Assembly (NCBI GenBank): GCA_949987565.1
Contig: OX465109.1
Span: 8,934,920-8,998,919, forward strand
Length of the DNA stretch: 64,000 bases
From: Luidia sarsii
Lineage: Eukaryota > Echinodermata > Asteroidea > Paxillosida > Luidiidae
Direction of reading: 5' to 3'
In this document: in pieces, positions 49,181 through 60,632 of the stretch
Numbering within the stretch: position 1 is the stretch's first letter
Layout: every line of letters starts with the position of its first letter
Made by a program: the position numbers and the translations under genes
Notes under the pieces: model-generated
What the model saw: only the letters and a program-made list of their open reading frames with translations
What the model was told of the DNA's origin: nothing
Database searches by the model: none

Positions 49181-49508
49181 ATAAAAAGATAGTTCGTCAT
49201 TGTGAAAGAAAAAGGCGCAAGATATGATACAGAGGAAATGTCAAGAAATGATAGGATGTGGTATATTCTGACGACAAGATGCAATGTCATGAATCCCTCC
49301 CTCACTGTGTGTATGATATAGACGGAACTTAGTGGGTCAATGGTCTCGAAGCTGTTAGCGGATGCGGAAGGGGGAGGCGGGTAATGATGACGGGACGAGA
49401 CTGCACGGCATCGCCGGCTGCATTACGTTCGTCTGGTCCCATCCATCACTGTCCGCTCTCTGTCCGCAGTCATTACGACGCCATCCGTCAACGCCCTCCG
49501 AAGGCTTC

Positions 49509-49531
49509 TCTCTCTCTCTCTCTCTCTCTCG
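49509..49531. repeat. Short (CT)n tract
   Basis: About 11 CT units. Confidence 0.85.
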
Positions 49532-49669
49532 GCTGTTTGTCCCGGCACCAGTGTATCGGCCCATCGATCGCTGTGAGCTGTGCAAAGATTGATACGGGAC
49601 ACCCGTTTATTGCCATCGGCGTTGTTACATGAAGAATCCGACTACTGCAAGAGTCGATATACCCTTCTT

Positions 49670-49708
49670 TTTTTTTTTTTCTTTTTTTTTTTTTTGGGGG
49701 GGGGGGGT
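49670..49708. repeat. Poly(T) then poly(G) runs
   Basis: T-runs broken by C, then about 12 G. Run length is uncertain in any sequencing data. Confidence 0.8.
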
Positions 49709-51704
49709 TGGTGCGCTGAGAATTGGCGTTATGCGATCGCTGTCGGTTCCCGTGTGGGGGTGAGGCCATTCTCAGTTGACGTGAAACTTGACGATGTACG
49801 TTCGGTGGTGGTGGGGGTGTTATTTGCCATTGTGTGATACTGACGCTCATATGAATCTTGAATCAGCCTCATATATGAGCTGGCAGAGCCTCTAAATGTT
49901 ATTTTTTTTTTTTTTTTCAATTCAAACTCATATTTATTTCCATGCTTCGTGGGAAAGGCTGAACATATACATGTATAAGCCATTGTTCTGTTTTAATTTA
50001 TGACCGTGCAGTAACGCACCGTCGATAAGCTCTGCCAAATTGCCTAAGCCGACATTTCATCGTTCAAACCATCGTTCATGAAACTATACAATTCATACTA
50101 ATCCTCAACATCTCGTATAAAGCTTCCATTAACATTCAAATCTGAAACTGAAAGACCATGTAGTTATCCACAGCACGTCAGGATCTCTTTCAGCGCGGAA
50201 GAATATTCATAGTCGAGCATTCAGATGTGAATACTGTTAACGGTACTATTCGATTTTCATAGAGATCTGATCATTACCCCTCAAGCGTGAATTTTGCATA
50301 ATTGCCAGACTGCCCGCTAGCTATAGCATCGTGCACAAAATGCTTCCGAACTTACTGTAAATGGTCACTGAATACCATACGCGCTCAGTCGTCGATTTCA
50401 TATTTGGACGTTATTTCGGAGACGTATTATAGGCCTAATGAAAAATGCCTCGCTCAAATGATTTTGAAAATCCTTTCCTACTTACCAATGTGTCCCTGCA
50501 TGGTCGTGCCTGTGATAACTCCCATGTGTCTTCTCATTTAGGGAACGGGTGCACTGCGTATAAAGACCCGAGACAGATACACTTCGAGACTAAACTCAAC
50601 TAAACAAAAGTTGTCGTTTGGACACCATTTTGTATTTAGCACCCTGGGACTATATTCGAGGCTAACCAGAGTGGGTTTAGCCTCGAAAATTCAGTGGGTC
50701 TAGTCCCGATCCCATGCCCTGAGAGGGTGTGCCTTTACGACCTGCCACCCACTGTGTTATCGTTTAGGCTCGGCTTATATACCCAGTCCCCATCCCACAC
50801 ATCCGGTGCTGATGGCCCCAGCGGTATCGTATGAACGTAAGGTGATTTTGGAATTTGCAGTCAGCTACTCGAACCCCACGCTAGTCAACGCAATCTAACA
50901 CCGAAACCAGTCCCTCGTCTGAACATACACCCATCATATAGAGATAGAGATGGAGACCTGGGCTGGATGGTGCAGCTCTGTGGTATGCATTACCAATACC
51001 GTAAGACCCCTTTTTCTCAGCTGACTTTTTGACGGGTTTGTTTAAGGAGAACAAAATTGACATCGTTTTTTTTTTTTTACCCACTTCGGACGCTGAGTGC
51101 CCGCCCGTGTTTCCTCTTTAACTTCCGGCGCCCGGGCGCGTTCTCGTGACCGGTTGCTCCTCAGTCCGTGGCGCGGCTTGACTGTGTATAAATCTGCTAA
51201 TGCTCGGGGATAACTTGGCAATTAGACGTTGAGTCACGATCTCTTACGCTCACTGGCTTTCATGGCTCCGAGATATCGGGTTCCTTTATCTTCTTCCTCT
51301 TCTTCTTCTTAATTCATCCCCATCGGAGGGAGTTTTGCACGTCACGTATACATTGCAGTGTGCGCACGGTGGCTCGATAATTGGTTTTGAAGAAGGGATT
51401 GAAATTCATGAAATTCAACGTTGCAGTGCGCAGCCGAGCCGAATGCAAAAACCCCCGTAGAGCAGGGGATGTTTGTCATTTTCTTCTTCTTTTTTTTGGT
51501 TCCCCCGACGCGAAATTGACTTTGGGAAGACTGGCTGGATGAAGGCTGCCGGCTGATTCAGAGACACAATGGCCAGCTAATCGGGTGACGCGATCTGCCT
51601 GCGTCAATGCCATTACTTGTTGCTCCCAGGAGATGTTTGCTCGGAGGACCAAGATAACTCATATCGTGCCTTGCCGAAATCCGCGGAGTGTTGGGACCTG
51701 GGAC
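49709..51704. other. Intronic sequence, no gene seen
   Basis: Unique apart from the hairpin at 50646-50708, T-runs, and a short TTC tract at 51288-51311. Confidence 0.5.
50646..50708. other. Nested hairpin
   Basis: TTCGAGGCTAACC pairs with GGTTTAGCCTCGAA, with an outer GGGAC/GTCCC pair. No repeat copies were recognised. Confidence 0.5.
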
Positions 51705-52165
51705 AGGCCTTTCCCCCTCTTCCTCCTCCTCCTCCTCCTCCTCGTCTTCCTCGTCTTCCTTCTCCACCTCTCCGCCTCGTCCTCCCCTCCATTATTTCCA
51801 TAGTTCTCGTACATTTCCTGTTCCCCCTCGTCCTCCTCTCCTCTTCCTGCTCCTTGTCTACCTCCGCATCCTCCTCCTTCCCTTACTCCTCATCCCCATT
51901 CTCCTCTCCTCCGTTTCCTCCCCATCTCATCCTCCTCTTTCCAACCCTTCTTCTCTCCTCCGCCACCTCCATCTCATCCTCCTCGTCTATTTTCTTTATC
52001 CTTCCCTCCCCCACTTCCACCTTCATCCCCTTCCCCTCCTTCCCATCCTCCGCGTCCTCCTCGTCCCCATCATACTCCCCCCTCCCCTCCGCGTCCTCCT
52101 CGTCCTCCCCGTCCTCCTCGTCCTCCTCGTGCACCTCGCCCTCCTCCTCCTCCTACTCCTTAAAG
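51705..52165. repeat. Pyrimidine-rich TCC/TCG tract
   Basis: CCTCCTCCTCCTCGTCTTCC and less regular CT-rich sequence. Several frames stay open, Ser/Pro/Leu-rich, with no domain. Confidence 0.85.
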
Positions 52166-52379
52166 GTGTCCGTATAAGGCGCAGTGTCATCCGATCAGAA
52201 TGTAGGCGTTAAATTACCAATTTAGGCGCTGCGGGCATGGTATTGTCCGGCCGTCGGTTTAGATAGGGAGCTTCGCTAACCGCCTGCACCCATCTTTAAT
52301 ATAAGCCGAGTGGGAAGCAACATGCACGGGTAGAACTGACAAAATAGCCACAGGCGACCTTCACATTTTGTACCGTCCC

Positions 52380-52625
52380 TCTCCCCCTCCCTCCCCTCTC
52401 TCTTCCTCTCTTTTCCCCTCTCTTTCTCCCCACCCTCTCTCCCTCCCTCTCTATCTCTCCACTCCCTCTCCCCACTACCTCTCTCTTCCCTCTCTCCTAT
52501 AATCTCTCTCCCTTCCTCTCTCTCCCTCCCTCCCTCTCTCTCCCTCCCTCCCTCTCTATCTCTCCCTCTCCCCCCTCTACCCCCTCGCTCTCTCTCCCCC
52601 TCCCCTACCCCTCTCTCTCGAGAAC
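52380..52625. repeat. CT-rich simple repeat
   Basis: CCTCCCTCTCTCTCCC-type blocks. Confidence 0.9.
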
Positions 52626-52639
52626 CTTACCCTGGCCTC

Positions 52640-53165
52640 TGCCTATGGCCTCTGTTTCTGCCTCCGTTTCTCTCTTTGTCTCTTCACTGATTTGCCGTTG
52701 CCGCTTTCATTCTCTGTCATTTTCTTCCCCTGTTTCTGCATCCGTCTGTGCCTCTGTATCTGTCTCCGTCTCCGTCACCGTTTCCGTCTCCATCTCTGTC
52801 TCTGTCTCTGTCTCTGCCTCTGTCTCTGTCTCTGTCTCTGTCTCTGTCTTTGTCTCCGTCTTCACCTTTGCCTCTGTTTCCGTCTCCGTCTCCATCTCCG
52901 TCTCCGTCTCTGTCTCTGTCTCCGTCTTCGCCTCTGCCTCTGTTTCCGTCTTCGTCTCCATCTCCGTCTCCGTCTCCGTCTCCGTCTCCGTCTCCGTCTG
53001 TCTCCGTCTTCGCCTTTGCCTCTGCCTCTGTTTCCGTCTCCGTCTCTGCCTCCTATGCCTCTGTCTCTCTAGCTCTCTGTCTCCGTCTCCGTCTCCGTCT
53101 CCGTCTCCGTCTCCGTCTCTGCCGCTGCCTCCGTCTCTGCCACTGCCTCTGTTTTCATCTTAAGT
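52640..53165. repeat. Hexanucleotide array (TCTGTC, TCCGTC)n
   Basis: Units GTCTCTGTCTCTGTC grade into GTCTCCGTCTCC, with GCCTCTG and TTCGCC variants. The open frames through it (Ser-Val and Cys-Leu repeats) are by-products. Confidence 0.92.
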
Positions 53166-54578
53166 CTTATGTCCTTCTCTGATTCTGCCTCAGTCCCTGC
53201 CTCGTATAACCGCGTCTAGCTGCAGGTTATCCACGGTGTGTCCTTGTGCATATATACGCACACTCCAGTGGAAGGGTTAGGCTACAGCGAACAAGGTGCG
53301 ATTTCGTTTCCTGAGCTTGGTTTGGGGATCTCCCACACAGTCTACGCCGTCATTATGTGCCGTCGTCGTGACCGACGGGGAGGCCTTAATCATCCCGCCG
53401 CTCTCCGGCGAGCATCAAAGGGGTGGGGGGTACAGGCGGCAGAGAAGAGGTGAGACATCAGGGTCATTCAAACAAGAGGCAGGTGTACGGGGAGACCAGG
53501 GCTGTTGTCCCAACCGATGAAGACAAAATAAGACGGCCCGGCGATTAGCCCGACAATCAAATGCAAAGAAAACATTCCCGAGGCAAGGGCGGAGGTGGGT
53601 ATAGTAATTGGTAGGTCCACATGACCGCGTGCTTTGTTTTATCGTTTAAGCCCCCGTGCGAGTGAAGTCATTCTGCGAATCCTGGTACCCAGCGAGACCA
53701 CCGGTTTCTTGATGTGGAGTGAGGGTTGAAAACAATATAAAACGTTCTGTGCATCGCGTTTCTCGTTGGCGGGCGCGATCGCGAATCTAGTGCCTCGTGG
53801 AGACCTAGTCCAATAGGTTGAATAGGTCTCCACAGTGAAATTGTGAAAAGGTGTATAGACGATTTTTTTTTTCACGTGACTTGTATTTGGAAATAACTCA
53901 AAACCGGCAAATCTGTGATGGGTTAGAATCCGTCGCAAGTTGAAGTGTTATGTAGGCTACATGAGGGACATACGGTCCAAATTTGTACTTTGGAAAGTGA
54001 ATGTGGTTGAAATGGGAGCATTTTTTTTTCTCCTAAACATCGTTTCTCACACGGTTGTATAGTGTACGAGAACAGCGCAATGTCTCCACATGAAAAATGG
54101 GTGTATGTATTTATGTACCGGCAATGTGCTTGCCAACAGCTGCGTCTCGTCGCCATTCCGGTGTCGGTTGATTTGCGCATCGGGCCACTGCTCGAATTGC
54201 AGCGCACGATCCAAGTTGCTTTCTTATGGAATCATAGGGGCGTATCCACTTATTCAGCACGGGGAGGAGAAGCCCCTCCGTTCGCTGTTACGCGTTTTCC
54301 GTAGATGTGACTGATGACTTATCTTCGGGGGATTGAAGGCAGTTTGAGCGACTAGCTAAAAGTCTTTCCATTTTCAATCGTCTCCCTGGTTTGCCCTTCT
54401 TCTTCTTTTTTTTCTGTGGCACCGGGAACTCCGTCGGCTTTACCGACTGGTTCAGCGGCTGTTCGGGCGGGACGCTGCCGTGTTTTGCAACATTATTTAA
54501 AAAATAATGATAATAATATATATTATCTTGCGCGGCTCTACTACCTGATTAAAGAGTGATGCTCGCGAATTTTTGTTT
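53166..54578. other. Intronic sequence, no gene seen apart from a hairpin
   Basis: Contains the hairpin at 53797-53833 and T-runs. No exon was recognised. Confidence 0.5.
53797..53833. other. Perfect 11-bp-stem hairpin
   Basis: GTGGAGACCTA and TAGGTCTCCAC flank a 15-nt loop. No further copies were noticed. Confidence 0.6.
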
Positions 54579-55290
54579 TCTTGCTCTCTCTCTCTCTGCT
54601 GTGTCTCTGCCTCTCACTCTCTCTCTCTCTCTCTCTCTCTGCCTCTCTCTCTCTCTCTGCCTCACTCTCCCTCTCTCTCTATCTCTCTCTCTCTCCCTCT
54701 CTCTCTCTCTAAGTCACTCTCTCTCTCTCTCCCTCTCTCTCTCTCTCCCCTCTCTATCTCTCTCTCAGCCACTCTCTCTCTCTCTCTCTCTCTTCCTCTC
54801 TCTCTCTCTCTCTTCCTCTGCCTCGCTGTCTCTATCCGCCCCTCTCTCTGTCTCTCTTTTTTTCTCTGTCTCTCTCTGTCTCGGTGTATGTCCCTGTCTC
54901 TGTCTGTCCCTCTCTGTCTGCCTGTCTCTTTCTTTCTTTGTATGTCTGTCTCTCTCTGTTTCTGTTTGTGCATGTCTCTGTCTGTATGTCTGTATGTCTG
55001 TCCGTCTGTATCTGTCTGTCTATATCTCTGTCTGTGTGTCTCTCTGTTTCTGTTTCTCTATTTCTCTCCGTCTCTGTCTGTATGTCTGTATCTGCCTGTC
55101 TATCTCTCTGTCTAAGTATCTCTCCGTCTCTCTGTTTGTATGTCTGTCTGTATGTTCTGTCTGTCTCTGTCATCTCTGTCTATCTCTATGTCTCTGTTTG
55201 TATGTCTCTCTTTGTCTTCCCCTTTTCTCGTTCTCGTTTCTAGATCTCGTAGCTCTCTCTCTCTCTCTCAGTCACTCTCTCTAGTTTCCA
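54579..55290. repeat. (CT)n grading into (TCTG/TATG)n
   Basis: Nearly pure CT to about 54840, then TCTGTCTCTGTTTGTATGTC-type sequence, then CT again at 55251-55285. Confidence 0.92.
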
Positions 55291-55856
55291 CTCTCATTGT
55301 TTTATCTGATCCAACTGTAGCATTTCTTCCCCAATGTAAAAGTGCAAATTCTAGGCCTAGGTATACTAGGCTCCGTACTGAGCAATGTTAGTAAATAACT
55401 ACGGGTCAACGAACGTGCATAAAAGCGCTGCATTGCCAGTGGCCGTATCGACTCAGCACGGCCTTCGAAATGGACAACTACCATACGCACTGCGCATGAC
55501 GGCTTTTTTATCCATATAATAATGGTAACGGTCTCATCTGAGCGTGGGACCCGGATCAGACCGCTACAACGGTATGGCTTTGCATCTATGATAGCCCCGT
55601 TTGCCGGGCAAGGCCGGCAAGCAAGGGTCCGCACACTGGGTCGTCGGCGCGGTCGTCAACCTGTCCTCAGGCCGCGCCCCACGGCGGCTGCGGGGAATGA
55701 GCTAAGTTTCAATTGATTTATGTTTCGTTCGCTTGGAAAGTACACGGCAGCCCGACAAGCTATTTTTTTTAGTCAATATGTGCGCGTATAAAGACCGTGT
55801 CCCGATGAATGACGAAGATTACGAGACTGCATTTAGAATGTATACATGTACATGTA
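55291..55856. other. Intronic sequence, no gene seen
   Basis: Unique sequence between two CT tracts. ACATGTACATGT at 55844-55855. Confidence 0.5.
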
Positions 55857-56282
55857 TGCAGTCTCCCTCTCCCTCTCTCCTCTCCCTCTCTCTCCCCCTC
55901 TCTCACTCCCTCTCCCTCTCTCCCCCTCTCCCCCTCTCCCCCTCCCTCTCTTCTCTCCCTCTCTCTCCCCCTCTCTTCTCCCTCTCTCCTCCTCTCCCCC
56001 TCTCCCCCTCCCTCTCTCTCTCTTTCCCCCTTTCTCTCTCCCCCATCTCTCTCTCCCCTCTCTCTCCCTCCCTCTCTCTCTCGCCCATCTCTCTCTCCAC
56101 TCTCCCCCCTCTCTCTCTCTCTCTCTCTCGCCCATCTCTCTCTCCCTCTCTCACTCTCTCTCTCCCTCTCTCACTCTCTCTCCCCCATCTCTCTCTCCTC
56201 TCTCTTCTTCTCTCCCTCTCTCTCTCCCCATATCTCTCCCCCCCCTCTCCCCCCCCTCTCTCTCCCCCTCTCTTTCCATCTT
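55857..56282. repeat. CTCTCC/CCCTCT simple repeat
   Basis: About 425 bp of CT with CCCC blocks. Frames are open on both strands for the usual low-complexity reason. Confidence 0.95.
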
Positions 56283-57044
56283 TAATTCCCGTCTGATTTG
56301 TACACGGAACACTGCTCTCTATAGCCGTTCCAGCGGCACGTTCGTACGGGAAGGAATGAGGGCGGAAAACCAGTCGCTCGGAATTCCCGTCCATAACGAC
56401 AATCGATGGCCCGGACCGTTTCGCCGAAGCCCGGTCGTGTTTGCAATGCCACTCGGCCGCGTTAAGCCATCTATCGAGCCACATTCACGGTGCGCGTGCC
56501 CTCGATCATGCAAGATGCGGGAGGGGGGGGGGGCTTCATTCGGTAAACCCCAGAACCAGACCGCCTGTCATCAGCAAAAAGGCGAGGGGGGGAATCAACA
56601 GCTCCCTGGCACGACTAAAAATGCAACTTGGTTTGGTCGTGCCTTGAAGTGAACGTGCCTTTATCCTGTGCGATTCGGTTTGGCTCCGGAATTTTAGATC
56701 AGATGAAGAGGGAACAAACCGGCTCAAAGGCACCTTGCTGCAGACTGGGTTGGTTCTTTATAGGCTGATCATGGCACAAGCACATCACCTTCAAAGCACC
56801 GTTCGTTCATGATTTCTGGCCATCTGTGTGACATCATCTCCGTGACTCGGACAACCTACTCCGTCGTACTTGGGCTATAGGACTCGACCCGACGAGACAG
56901 GAAATGCCCCTTGATGGAAGAAGTTTCAAGCACAATTTCTCACTCTTCTAAGCCTCGGTTTCGCTGTCTTATTTTTTGTCCAACTGTAGCTCTGTCTGTG
57001 TTGCCGTCTCTCTTATATAGTCATATATCTCGTACAGTCTGACC
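56283..57044. other. Intronic sequence, no gene seen
   Basis: Unique sequence, CpG-rich at 56330-56530. Confidence 0.5.
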
Positions 57045-57166
57045 CTGTCTCTCTGTCTCTCTGCCTCCCCATGTCTTCTCTCTCTCCATCTCCCTGTCCC
57101 TGTCTTTGGCCCTGTCCCTCTTCATCTCCCTGTCCCTGTCCCTGTCCCTGTCCTTGTCCCTGTCCT

Positions 57167-57197
<31 letters not shown>

Positions 57198-57875
57198 ATC
57201 CCTGTTCCTCTTCATCTCACTCTCCCTCTCTCTCTCCCTCTACCTCTCCCTCCCTCTCTCTCTCTCTCTCTCCCTCTCCCTCTCCATCTCCCTCTCCCTC
57301 TCCCTCTCCGTCTCCGTCTCCGTCTCCGTCTCCGTCTCCGGCTCCCTCTCCGTCTCCCTCTCCCTCTCCCTCTCCCTCTCCCTCTCCCTCTCCCTCTCCC
57401 TCTCCGTCTCCGTCTCCGTCTCCCTCTCCCTCTCCCTCTCCGTCTCCCTCTCCCTCTCCCTCTCCCTCTCCCTCTCCCTCTCCCTCTCCCTCTCCCTCTC
57501 CCTCTCCCTCTCCCTCTCCCTCTCCCTCTCCCTCTCCCTCTCCCTCTCCCTCTCCCTCTCCCTCTCCCTCTCCCTCTCCCTCTCCCTCTCCCTCTCCCTC
57601 TCCCTCTCCCTCTCCCTCTCCCTCTCCCTCTCCCTCTCCCTCTCCCTCTCCCTCTCCCTCTCCCTCTCCCTCTCCCTCTCCCTCTCCCTCTCCCCCTCCC
57701 CCTCCCCCTCCCCCTCCCCCTCCCCCTCCCTCTCCCTCTCCCTCTCCCTCTCCCTCTCCCTCTCCCTCTCCCTCTCCCTCTCCCTCTCCCTCTCCCTCTC
57801 CCTCTCCCTCTCCCTCTCCCTCTCCCTCTCCCTCTCCCTCTCCCTCTCTTTCTCCATCTGTCTCTCCCCCCCTTT
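57045..57875. repeat. (CCCTCT)n hexamer array, with CCCTGT and CCGTCT variants
   Basis: CCCTGT units (57090-57215) pass into a mostly pure CCCTCT array to about 57860, with a CCCCCT patch at about 57690-57730. The - strand reads (GGGAGA)n, a dense G-quadruplex pattern. Frames of 205-326 codons through it are not genes. Confidence 0.95.
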
Positions 57876-58330
57876 TTTTTCTTTTCTTTCTTTTCTCCCG
57901 GAACGATCATCCGATGGGTCTTTTCGTCCGACCCGAATTCATCGGCCAAGGTCCGGCATTGTCGCCGGACAATCGCGGTCGCGATGCTCCTTCGTTGTCG
58001 TTGTTTTTTTCAAACGCGCGCGGGGGCGTGCCGGCGCGGTTGGATGACTGAGCGATACCCAGAGATGGAGACAATAGTTTGGCCGGAGAACCGAAATCGG
58101 ACACTGCCTCGGAGGTAGCTGTTTTTTGGTTTTCGTGTCTGTCTCAGTCGCTCAGTGGCCTTCCTCCCCCCTCCCAATCATCTTGGTCCGTACGGTTGAG
58201 ATTACTGCGCCGCATTCGCGGGAGCCAGGGCCGAAACGATACGGGTTCCCCTGTCGGATAGTATTATTTTACCCTCTGTAGAAACAACCACGCTCACCTG
58301 AAAGCGGACTCCTCACCTGCTCCCCTCCCC
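57876..58330. other. Intronic sequence, no gene seen
   Basis: CpG-rich unique sequence between simple repeats. Confidence 0.5.
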
Positions 58331-58800
58331 TTATCCTTCTCCTCCTCCTCCTCCTCCTCCTCATTCTTCTTCTCCTCCTGCTCTTCCTCCTCCTCCTCAT
58401 TCTTCTTCTCCTCCTCCTCCTCCTCATCCTCCTCCTCCTCCTCCTCCTCCTCATTCTTCTTCTCCTCCTCCTCCTCCTCCTCCTCCCTCCTCTCCTCCTC
58501 CTCCTCCTCTTCTCCTCATCCTCCTCTCCCTCCTCCTCCTCCTCCTCCTCCTCTCTCCTCCTCCTCCTCCTCCTCCTCCTCCTCATTTTTCTCCTCCTCC
58601 CTCCTCCTCCTTCTCCTCCTCCCCCCTCCTCCTCTCCCTCCTCCTCTCCCTCCTCCTCCTCCTCTCCTCCTCCTCCTCCTCCTCCCCCTCCTCCTACTCC
58701 TCCTCCTCCTCCTCCTCCTCCTCCTCCTCCCTCCTCCTGCTCCTCCTCCTCTCCCTCCTCCTCCTCCTCCTCCTCCCCTCCTCCTCCTCCTCATTCTCCT
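58331..58800. repeat. (TCC)n tract running into the assembly gap
   Basis: CTCCTCCTCC with TTCTTC, CCC and TCA interruptions. The array is cut by Ns, so its true length is unknown. Confidence 0.95.
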
Positions 58801-59000
58801 NNNNNNNNNNNNNNNNNNNNNNNNNNNNNNNNNNNNNNNNNNNNNNNNNNNNNNNNNNNNNNNNNNNNNNNNNNNNNNNNNNNNNNNNNNNNNNNNNNNN
58901 NNNNNNNNNNNNNNNNNNNNNNNNNNNNNNNNNNNNNNNNNNNNNNNNNNNNNNNNNNNNNNNNNNNNNNNNNNNNNNNNNNNNNNNNNNNNNNNNNNNN
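58801..59000. other. Assembly gap, 200 N
   Basis: Exactly 200 N, a conventional placeholder length rather than a measured one. It lies between a TCC array and a GA tract, both hard to assemble. The apparent length of the intron between 7410 and 59999, and the linkage of its two ends, depend on this join. Confidence 0.99.
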
Positions 59001-59046
59001 AGAGAGAGGGGAGAGAGAGGCAGGGAGGCAGAGAGGGAGAGAGACA
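59001..59046. repeat. (GA)n tract right of the gap
   Basis: AGAGAGAGGGGAGAGAG and similar, purine-rich on the + strand, opposite in strand sense to the tract left of the gap. Confidence 0.9.
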
Positions 59047-59639
59047 TTAAAATATTCCGTCCATTGTCCACACGGCGTTGGCTTACCATCCCAACTTACC
59101 AATTACGACATCGAACCCTGCCGTCATTATGCATCGCGCTGACTGTTTCACGAAAACCGAGCCGGAGTGCGAAATTGCTCCATCAGTTAGAAATCTACGG
59201 CCGGCTGTGATTTGTCATCAGGAGCCACCGCCCGAGGTAGTAACTTTGGTCGAACCGAAACCGAGATCACCCCCCCCCCTTCTGTTCTGTATTATACCGT
59301 CACATAGCTGTGTAACGCACACTGTTACGCAAGCTCCTCTGTTCCGTCCTCGATCCCCCCACAAAAAAAAAAAACACCCAACGGTTTCGCTGCAGAAGTG
59401 GTCTGGTGCCCCATGGCGGCTCCGTTGCTCTTTCCCGCCATTGCTTGGAAGCATAGTCTGGTGCATGCTGTCGTCCGTGCAGCGCCCCCGGAATGCATCT
59501 CTTCCGGGCACACTACCGTTATTAATGCAGTCGCGTTCATACGCGCGCAGAGGCTTCGTCAGATCGGCACTGTCAGCAATCGTAAAGAGCCGGTTTCACG
59601 CGAGTGTTGGATCCACAGCTGTGCGAAGTGGACGGACGT

Positions 59640-59998
59640 ATTATAGGCGACGCTGATGCGCCACTTCAAAAACCGAAAGAAAGGGCTCGACCCAGATCGC
59701 GTCCGTTCTGATGTCGTGCCGGTAGACACGATACAACAGACTGTTTAGAATCTCCCGTGTGTAGCTATAGCTCAGTCGCTGGCGGTCCGCGACCGAACCG
59801 CGATAGACGCCGCCGACACCATGCCGTCAGCGACCGGCGGTGACGACGAGCCGCGGCGGTGCGCGGAGAAGGCGCGCCCCGGCTTTGGCGGCGTAGACGC
59901 GCTCTCCAGCCGCCGACGCCGACGCTGCGGCACTCCTCGGGCCTCCAACCGGCACCCGATGACCGTGTTCTCCTCCTCGTCTCTCCTCGCCTGCGCAG
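59640..59998 (+). promoter_or_regulatory. CpG-rich segment before exon 2; possible alternative promoter and start
   Basis: The 360 bases before exon 2 are very CpG-rich and stay open in the exon's frame from an ATG at 59821 (ACCATGC, fair context). A second in-frame ATG at 59959 would give MTVFSSSSLLACA running straight into the LVVLAELC hydrophobic core, itself a plausible signal peptide. So a transcript starting here could make the protein without exon 1. The reading from 59821 adds an Arg-rich, low-complexity stretch that does not resemble a secretory N-terminus. Context at 59959 is weak (C at -3). The pyrimidine tract and CAG at 59971-59998 argue equally for a splice acceptor. Both may be used. 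The sequence alone cannot decide. Confidence 0.35.
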
Positions 59999-60219
59999 GT
60001 CTGGTCGTGCTGGCGGAGCTGTGCCTGGAGGCGGCGGCCGCCGCGCCGCCCTACCTGGAGTGCTACAGCTGCCGGGCCTACCAGTTCGAGGCCGACTTCG
60101 GGAACCGGCTGTCCCGCTGCGAGAGCGGCAAGACGGACGAGACCGTCCAGTGCCCGTACAGCATCAGCCGGGAGGAGAACGGGATCGAGCAGACCTACAG
60201 ACTCTTCCCCAGCTGCACG
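59999..60219 (+). CDS. Exon 2 of the putative Ly6/uPAR (three-finger) domain protein
   Basis: A pyrimidine tract ending CTGCGCAG at 59998 precedes the exon, and GTGAGT follows from 60220. The exon is 221 nt, entering in phase 1 and leaving in phase 0. Joined to 7362-7410 it completes Gly17 and adds 73 residues. The signal peptide continues as LVVLAELCLEAAAAA (to about residue 32), then the mature chain starts PPYLECYSC. The cysteine spacing is C-x2-C-x15-C-x10-C-x20-C (residues 38, 41, 57, 68, 89 of the joined product). The LxCYxC start after a signal peptide is a hallmark of Ly6/uPAR/CD59-like three-finger domains, including quiver-type members. The final CC and CN cysteines and any GPI signal would be in later exons beyond 64000. 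Such proteins usually sit on the outer membrane leaflet or are secreted and modulate receptors, but no specific role can be assigned. Codon use is strongly G/C-ending, unlike the surrounding DNA, which supports real coding. Confidence 0.72.
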
Positions 60220-60334
60220 GTGAGTTTCTTCTCTTCCCCGCTGTAATCAAAGGGCACCTCGATCTCCGTTAACATCTGTGGATGCCTTGCGGTGAAGCCG
60301 TGCTGCCTGCGCTCCTCTGAGCCACGCTCAGGTC

Positions 60335-60632
60335 GTTAGCTCAGCACGTAGCTCTCGTGTGCGCTGAAAATTTAGTGAGATTTCTGCCTTAAAGAGGCCG
60401 TGAACCCAATATCTATCCTGTTTGATTTTGTTCGCCTCTCGTGGATGAAAACTCATCGTGTGCGGCGACTTGGGCAGTACGTGCTGAGCAAAAAAAAAAT
60501 GGCCAATGAAAGCGCACGCCCTTTTCACATGGTTGCCAAAATCAAACAGGATAGATATTGGTCTCACGGCCTCTTGAGGCAGAAATCTCATTAAACGTTC
60601 AGCGCACGCGGTGAGCGACGTGCTGAGCTAAC
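60335..60632. mobile_element. 298-bp foldback element with 96-bp arms, just downstream of exon 2
   Basis: The left arm 60335-60430 and right arm 60537-60632 are imperfect inverted repeats. The outer ends read GTTAGCTCAGCACGT and ACGTGCTGAGCTAAC, and the inner ends AATATCTATCCTGTTTGATT and its complement. The central 106 bp include A-run 60490-60499. It begins 115 bases after the exon 2 donor, in the next intron. A further related piece (GCTCAGCAGATAGCTCTCGT) follows at 60653-60672. Confidence 0.8.

Noticed and set aside
57071..58051. Ser-Pro and Ser-Leu repeat ORFs resembling an RS-type or mucin-like protein
   Set aside because: By-product of (CCCTCT)n. Every frame on both strands is open.
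59821..59998. Translation from the ATG at 59821 as the main start of the Ly6-type protein
   Set aside because: It adds an Arg/Pro-rich stretch before the signal peptide, unlike a secretory protein. The exon 1 start or the ATG at 59959 is more plausible.
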